From: Chloromonas sp. AAM2
Taxonomy: Eukaryota > Chlorophyta > Chlorophyceae > Chlamydomonadales > Chlamydomonadaceae
Length of the DNA: 64,000 nt
NCBI GenBank assembly: GCA_004335635.1
Contig: QAXH01004466.1
Coordinates: forward strand, 29,271-93,270
Reading direction: 5' to 3'
Both the position numbers and the translations under genes were made by a program. Positions 58,117 to 64,000 of this stretch are shown here, piece by piece; position 1 is the first letter of the stretch; each line of letters starts with the position of its first letter. The notes beneath the pieces were generated by a model. It was not told where the DNA came from. It worked only from the letters and a program-made list of their open reading frames with translations, and made no database searches.

Positions 58117-61100
58117 CTACTTGGCTAGTAGGTGCGGTGGTAAGGCCACGGGCTCCTGCACGAATTCAAACACTGAGCGGGGGCATGTGGGCGTGTCGAA
58201 GTCTTGGGGCAGCTCCAGTGGTGCGTAGAGCTCCTTGGAGTCGATCAAATTCAACACCTCACGAGCTGTGCAGCCCTGCAGCAAGGCATGCAAAATGTGA
58301 AGTGTGAGGCGTGCATAGTGTGGAGTCTGAGTCGTGTAGGGTGTGGAGTGTGAGACAAGCAGAGTGTGAAGTGTGAGGCATGCAGAGTGAGGAGTTTGAG
58401 GCGTGCGTGGTTGGTAAAAGCGGTGACAATAGAGCAGTGCTGCAGTTGGAGGGCTCAGAAGTTATAGTTTATTACCCTCAGGGGTTCAGGGATTACTTGT
58501 TCGTCGTTGCCCTCCATTGGCACATGTTCTGACAGGCAGACATCGACACAGGTCTTGGAACCAGGCCAGCCATAGATTGAAAATCAAGCGTTTCCTATGT
58601 CACTGTGGAGGTTTGAATCAGGTGGCTGCCCATAGGCCATGACCAGGTTCCAACCAATTGGTTCTCGCCGGTTTTCTGCCACAGAACGGTGTGCTGTTGT
58701 ACGTGCAGCGCACGGGATCTTTGGCTTCGTCTCGCACAATATATTCCTTTCGCACAACCTTATAAAGATGCGAAGGGTTGAAACGAGTAAGTCAGCGGCA
58801 GCTGGCACACGTCCGCCGACCGGTGAATGCGATGGTTAGCACGGGCCTGAGGCAAAGGAATTTGTGAGTGCTGAGTGCTGGGAGGGTGGGGCCTGGGATG
58901 AAAGGAGAAGTAAGTAAGAGTAACAAGGGCGCTCAGTCCAGCCCACCTCTGGTGCGATGATGGGCGCCTGCCACTCGTCCAGCAGGAAGGTGATGAGCAA
59001 CCCCCCGTTGCCCTGCACGCCCCCGCCCGCGCCCTTGAGGGCCTCCAGCACCTCGCCGCTCACTAGATCAGCCACGTGCTCTGGGGCAGCCTGCGGCACA
59101 CAAGGCGGGTCACGCATCAAGGATTGTTGTTAATCAAACTCACTGGCAATGAGACTGCTTTGTGATCACGGTCATCGGTACATGGAGTTATTGGTAATCA
59201 GACCCAGTGTCTTCCACAAACGCGGAAAATCCCAGAAAAATGACCTTTCATGGGGCAGAGCATGCCAGTAGGACCATACTAGATGCAGCCAAAAGTCTTC
59301 TGCCTGAGCAGGTTCCCGAGGAATCGGCTTTTGGTGGGGCGGTGCATGCAGTAGGACCGCTAGTAATCAAGATAAAATGAATCTGTTTGCATGCTCAGGG
59401 TAGGTCAGGACGATGACAATCTCATCCCGTGCCGTAAACACACACACACAGCCAGAACCAAATCATCGATCAAACGATTGAGACCAATCGCGTGTGGTTA
59501 GTGATCAAGGCAGATCTTTCCACCAGTAAATGACCCAGGGAACGTCAGGCAAAAGCCGGTGGAACGCATGCGTACTTGTTGGGCGTACGAGCTCAATCTA
59601 CCCAGAACTGGAACCGCCTTTTTTTAAAATCAAAACCTTTCTGCCCCATCTTGCAACAGCTGGGGGATAATTCCCCGCCACTCACCCGTGCGGTTTCCGG
59701 CCGCGGCACGTGCACCATGTCCTCTTCATGCTCATCCTTCAACGCAGAAACGGACTTAGTAACTGACGGATCAGTTGACTCGTTGCCAATACCCATGATG
59801 GCTGCTGCTGCCTCGAGCCCTACAATTACAAAGGGCTTACATACAATCAGCGTTTACTGCCAGCGCGTGCATATCTATGTCTGGGTACGTTCCGCCAGCC
59901 CCATCTTCCCGACCAGCCCATGCTCTCAGGCGTATGCATGCATTCAAGAAGACTCGCCTGCGGGACCTCGTCTGAACGTGATCAAACCTAGGTCAATGGT
60001 CAGCCTCAACATCCGGCACATCTTCTAAAATGAAATAACCAAACAGCTCCTCTTCTTGCTCCAATCCCTCTGTCCCTTCCTTCCCACCACTTCACACTCA
60101 CTCCCACACCGTTCTTGCATTGTCTTCCACTCTCTTCCCACGCTCTCTCCCATGCACCGCACCTGCCGCAGTGGGCGTTGACCTGGGCGTTGCCGGCGCC
60201 CGGTGCCTGTGCGCTTCTGCCTGCTGCTGCATTGCCTGGCAGGACGCGTCGTCCCAGCAGGTGGTGCACAGGCGGTAAATCTGCTGGGCGCTGAGGGCTG
60301 GGCACACAGAGCCAGTGATGTCCTCCACCGAGAGCTTGGCCTTGCCCGGGGTCACAAGGAAGGTTGCGGCCTGAGGAGGGCAGAAGGGGGTGGTAGCCAT
60401 GTTGAGGACAGGTAAAGAGGTCAAAGTAAAGACTCGTTCAAGCATAAATGAGTCAGTAAAGACATCACGTGTGCTACACGCAACAAGGATAAGAGATTTA
60501 GGCTGTCATGCGGGTAAGCGTAGCGACAGCTGATGCACGCCGAAAATGCCTGATTTCATCATCATCACAAACTAACCTGTCGTTTTCCCTTGTCCGTTAC
60601 CCCTTGCCCCTTACCCCTGCACGACCTCCTCAGCTTCGACATGTCACTGTCCCACAAACCCACGAACCCTGCACGTTTCCCCACCCACCTGCCTCACGTG
60701 CCTCAGCTCCTGGTACAGCGGCCTCATCATGGCATCCGCAGACCCTGACACCACCCACTGGTCCAACAGCTTGAGACCGGACAGCACATGGCGTGCGTTA
60801 CTGGCACAGCAGCAGTCGGGCCGCAGCAGCAGCTGGTTGAAAAGCTGAGAGTCCACGAACCCCAGCAGCTGCTTGAACACGCACTTGATCAAAATGCGGG
60901 GCACTGCGGCCAACGGGCGTGAGGCGCAAATCAATCCAGGTAAGACATACGATGTGTGTCCACAGAACACATGGTGAACCACACATTTGACACGTGTTGT
61001 TTGGAATGGTACAGTCTGGAGGTACGTAGAGTGGGAAGTGCGGTCCACAACAGTATAAATATAAGACACATCCTGTTGGACGTAGTACGCACTGAGATTT

Positions 61101-63513
61101 ACAAGGTGAGGTTCACAACAATGGTCCCCCAGTTTTCCCTTGTCCGACAAAGAGCAGAGACAGTGCATGTGTGTAAGAGAGACAAACTCACTAGCAAGCT
61201 CAGAATGCATTTCCCTTGATCCCAGGCATTTCCCTTGATCCCAGGCATTTCCCTTGATCCCAGGCATTTCCCTTGATCCCAGGCACTTCCCTTGATCCCT
61301 TGCCCCAACTGGTCAGGTAGCCTTCGTATCTCACCGCACTGTTCTCTCAGTTGGTCCAGTGCGGCCTGCAATGCTGCTACAAGCTCCTCCCATGCGTGCA
61401 AAGGACCTGCACACACCAGGCGCACAACATACACAACGTACATCCTTTCCCCCCTTGCCCCCGCTGAGCAGTCCTCCTCATACTGAAGGCCATGGAAACA
61501 ACAACAATACATCCTTCAGCCTCGCACCACTACAAACAATTATGCTCCCGTCTGACCAGGTACAAACATGTGATCATCAACAGAACTGTTAAAAACACGG
61601 AGGCAATTTTTCAATTCAAAATCAACGAAGAAGCCTCAGGGCCACAGACATACAACAGACCGCCACTGACGCACAAACAGGCACGTCATGGCAAGCTGCT
61701 AACCTGACACGTTCATGGCTAACTGCTGAACAGGCACGTCATGGCAAACAGGCCGTGCCACCCCTTTCCATGTAAGTAATTGTTACCCGAGATCTCACCG
61801 GGTGGTGGCGGTCCTTTCAACGCCTCCACCACCTGCTCCTCCACAGCCGCCACCGCAGGAGCGTCCAAGTGCCCTGCCTCAGCCGTTTCACCATCCGTTT
61901 CTGAACCGTCCAGAGTGAAACGGATGTTTGGGTCGGAGCCGCCCACGCGCACTGCCTCTGCTTCCGCCTCGAACTCGGTGCGAGGCGGGGAGCGGGTCTC
62001 CGAGGGATGGGTGGAGGCTGCAGGGGGCAAGGCCTCAGGCGCCTGCCAGCAAGAAGCAACTCAATCGGTCAATTCCTCCGGCCCAAAAACAAACATGCGT
62101 ACACAATCCTACATGAACATTGTACGCAATAACAGTCAGTTTCATTGTCACCACCATCATGCGGCATTTCCCCAGCACTCGACAACTGAAGCCCGGTTAT
62201 GTATGACTGAAGGCAGAGCATGCAATAAGCCGGTAGGCAGAGTATGTGATGGGCCGTTGCTGCCTGCCAACCTTACCTGTATGCATGTTGGCAGGAGCGG
62301 CGTAAGCTGTTTCTTGATGGCGTCCCTCACACAGGCGTATGCCTGGAGTAACAACAGGTCCAGGCTGTGCCGGAACACCTGTCAGGGCAGAGCAAGGCCA
62401 GGGCTTAGGTTGGGTAAGGTTGGAGTGGTTTTAGAGTTGGTACTAGGGTAAGGATAAGATCAGGGTTTGGATCCAGGTTTGTGAATCGATGGTCAAAGTT
62501 CTCAGGAGTTGAGATTGGAACTCATGAACTCTGCTGGATTCTCTCAAATGCACTCAAGCAACTTGCCTTGGCAGTGCAAGGCCAGGACTGCCAGGCATTG
62601 CAAGTCCATGCACCTTTTGTCGGATGAATTGCCACTTTGCCAGATGCCAGACAACTGCTTGCTGTATACATGCTACCTGTCGTGCCAGGCTCCTGTTGCT
62701 GATGCCAAACCCAACTAAACCAGGGCAGCAGGGCAAGGGTGAGTGAGATAGACTTCAACTTATGGTCAGGGATTCTGATCAAGGGGCCAGGGATTCTGAT
62801 CAAGGCCACAATTGCTGAGCATGACACGCCCATCTCCCTCGCATAGGTTGCACACTAGATCTACCCTCATGCGGGCAGTCAAACTGCTTACTCTGTAGAC
62901 GGCACCCGCCATGCACCGCTACAACAGGAAACGGCTAACCTCTCAACGGACCTGTGCTGGTGTGGGCGCTCCCACATCATGCCCCGCCGCATCAAAAGGC
63001 CCAGCGCTGGGCAGGGCAGCGCCTGACACCGCCCCTGTGTCTGCACCCGCCGCTGCCGCTGCTGCTGCCCCTGGCGGTGTAGGGGGTTGTTCAGGGGGGG
63101 GCTTGTCGCTGGCACTGCTGCGCTTGAGCAGGTTGTCGCGGAAATTGCTGAACCTGCTGACCAGCTTGCTCTGCATGGGCAGCACATGCAAGTGATTGTC
63201 AGACGAGCAGGCTGCCTGGGCCCTGTTCATGTTCATAACATCATGATAATCAGAAGCATTGGCCTGGAAGTGCTGACACTGCACCAACTGAAACTAGTAC
63301 GGTGCACACCAAAGAAACTGTTGATAATCCTCCGTGTCGCTTGTACTATTGAGCTACAAACTATGGTCTACATGAAGGCCTGAAATAGGTTTAGCAGTTA
63401 CCTGAAAGTCAGAAAGTTTGGTAGTTGCTGCCGAGCTGCTCTGGGATGAATTGACATCCTCTGCCAGCCCTTGAGGGCGCTGGGATGACGAACCCTTGTT
63501 TGCGCTCAAGTAA
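58117..63513 (-). CDS. Myosin class XI C-terminal tail (DIL domain), truncated by window edge
   Basis: Ten exons of the tail join in phase: 63513-63402, 63170-62952, 62378-62277, 62042-61799, 61406-61335, 60903-60689, 60370-60163, 59819-59686, 59090-58947 and 58275-58117, about 536 residues. The motor, neck and coiled coil would lie beyond the right edge. The dilute (DIL) cargo-binding domain is recognised from LLQAYACVRDAIKKQLTPLL, then LIKCVFKQLLGFVDSQLFNQ, LLLRPDCCCASNARHVLSGL, YQELRHVRQAATFLV, CPALSAQQIYRLCTTCWDD and LLITFLLDEWQAPI. This order matches plant myosin XI and animal myosin V, actin motors that carry organelles. Low-complexity linkers rich in Pro, Ala and Glu separate the pieces (residues 45-110 and 145-225 of this part). 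The gene ends at the TAG at 58119-58117. Nothing in the tail suggests a pseudogene. Confidence 0.9.
58276..58420. repeat. Degenerate GTGTGGAGTGTGAG repeats
   Basis: Loose repeats of GCAGAGTGTGAAGTGTGAGG fill the start of the last myosin intron, directly beside the acceptor of the terminal exon. Confidence 0.6.
61207..61300. repeat. 19-base tandem repeat
   Basis: There are five units of GCATTTCCCTTGATCCCAG, the last with a C in place of a T, in a myosin-tail intron about 35 bases past the donor of the exon ending at 61335. Confidence 0.9.
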
Positions 63514-64000
63514 CTGCAGTGACAGCGGGGCAGTTGTGATTAGGGTCGCTGAGCACCAGAAGACATGTTAGGACTGGACGTGCACGTCATTGGCTGGTTG
63601 CAAGAGAGTGATGTCTCACACAAAGCAATGTCACATGAGTTTGTCGAAGGTTTTGTTCTTTGGGGTGCTGCTGCCTAATTTCTGCTGCGCGGCCAGATCA
63701 TAACAAGGATGCGATGATGGCGATTTATGGTAACACTTCCACACACAGAATGAATGAATACTTGAAAAGTCACACAAGTTGCTGATTGCGCCTGGCCTGC
63801 CTTGCCCTGCCTGTTGTGCATTTCGTTTAGGCTAAAATTGGGGTGATGGATGTTTTGTTTCCTCTGCACGGCTAGACAATGAGCGGCGATGGCTTACTGC
63901 TTGTCCCAGTATCCAGATTCCACACACACACGGATGCATGATCATTGGGACATGTGGATGATCATTGGGACATGTGGATGATCATTGGGACATGTGGATG
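63514..64000. other. Myosin intron at right edge
   Basis: Upstream of the first visible myosin exon there is no further exon I can recognise before the window ends. The sequence is probably intron. Confidence 0.4.
63936..64000. repeat. 20-base tandem repeat running off the window
   Basis: At least three units of GATGATCATTGGGACATGTG continue to the last base, so the array is longer than shown. Confidence 0.9.

Noticed and set aside
60644..61267. 207-codon minus-strand frame as one exon
   Set aside because: Only 60903-60689 is the DIL-domain exon; the upstream part is intron containing the 19-base repeat.
1..64000. tRNA, rRNA, transposase or reverse transcriptase genes
   Set aside because: None recognised by eye: no cloverleaf with A/B boxes, no rRNA motifs, no transposase or RT signature in any frame.

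Overview
This window is nuclear DNA from an intron-dense eukaryote, most likely a chlorophyte green alga. The evidence is a class XI-type myosin tail, a RecX-family protein of the kind plants send to organelles, GC-rich coding exons cut by many 100-800 base GT-AG introns, TGTAA motifs (the green-algal polyadenylation signal) after several stop codons, and many minisatellites and short interspersed repeats. Because of the introns, long uninterrupted reading frames are misleading. The genes below were built exon by exon from protein motifs, splice signals and phase.

Layout from left to right. 1-1649: a leucine-rich-repeat-like gene or remnant on the minus strand, unresolved. 3491-18875 (-): the complete second-largest subunit of RNA polymerase I (24 exons, 1186 codons). 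19238-20640 (+): a complete Sde2 ubiquitin-fold splicing and genome-stability factor. 23416-30985 (-): a complete NIMA-related (NEK) kinase, 16 exons. 32432-38996 (-): a NUB1-like protein with a ubiquitin-like domain and two UBA domains. 39401-43056 (+): a RecX-family protein with a long disordered N-terminus. 43302-43736 (-): a complete ribosomal protein eS21. 45381-49867 (-): a complete PP2C phosphatase. 50276-56898 (+): a complete UFM1-specific protease of the UFSP2 type. 58117 to the right edge (-): the C-terminal cargo-binding (DIL) tail of a myosin XI.

Three head-to-head pairs (Pol I subunit/Sde2, NUB1/RecX, PP2C/UFSP2) each share about 360-410 bases, which probably hold bidirectional promoters. 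The genes are mostly unrelated housekeeping functions: ribosome production (Pol I and eS21), ubiquitin-like systems (Sde2, NUB1-like, UFSP2), signalling (NEK, PP2C) and transport (myosin). They do not form one pathway.

The most unusual structure is in the introns. Two tandem arrays in the Pol I subunit gene duplicate exon-intron junctions, one a 5' splice site and one a 3' splice site. There is also a perfect 44-base inverted repeat in RecX intron 1, a dispersed repeat family sharing that arm's core, two GC-AG introns supported by phase, and several other repeat families. I recognised no tRNA, rRNA, CRISPR array or coding-competent transposon.
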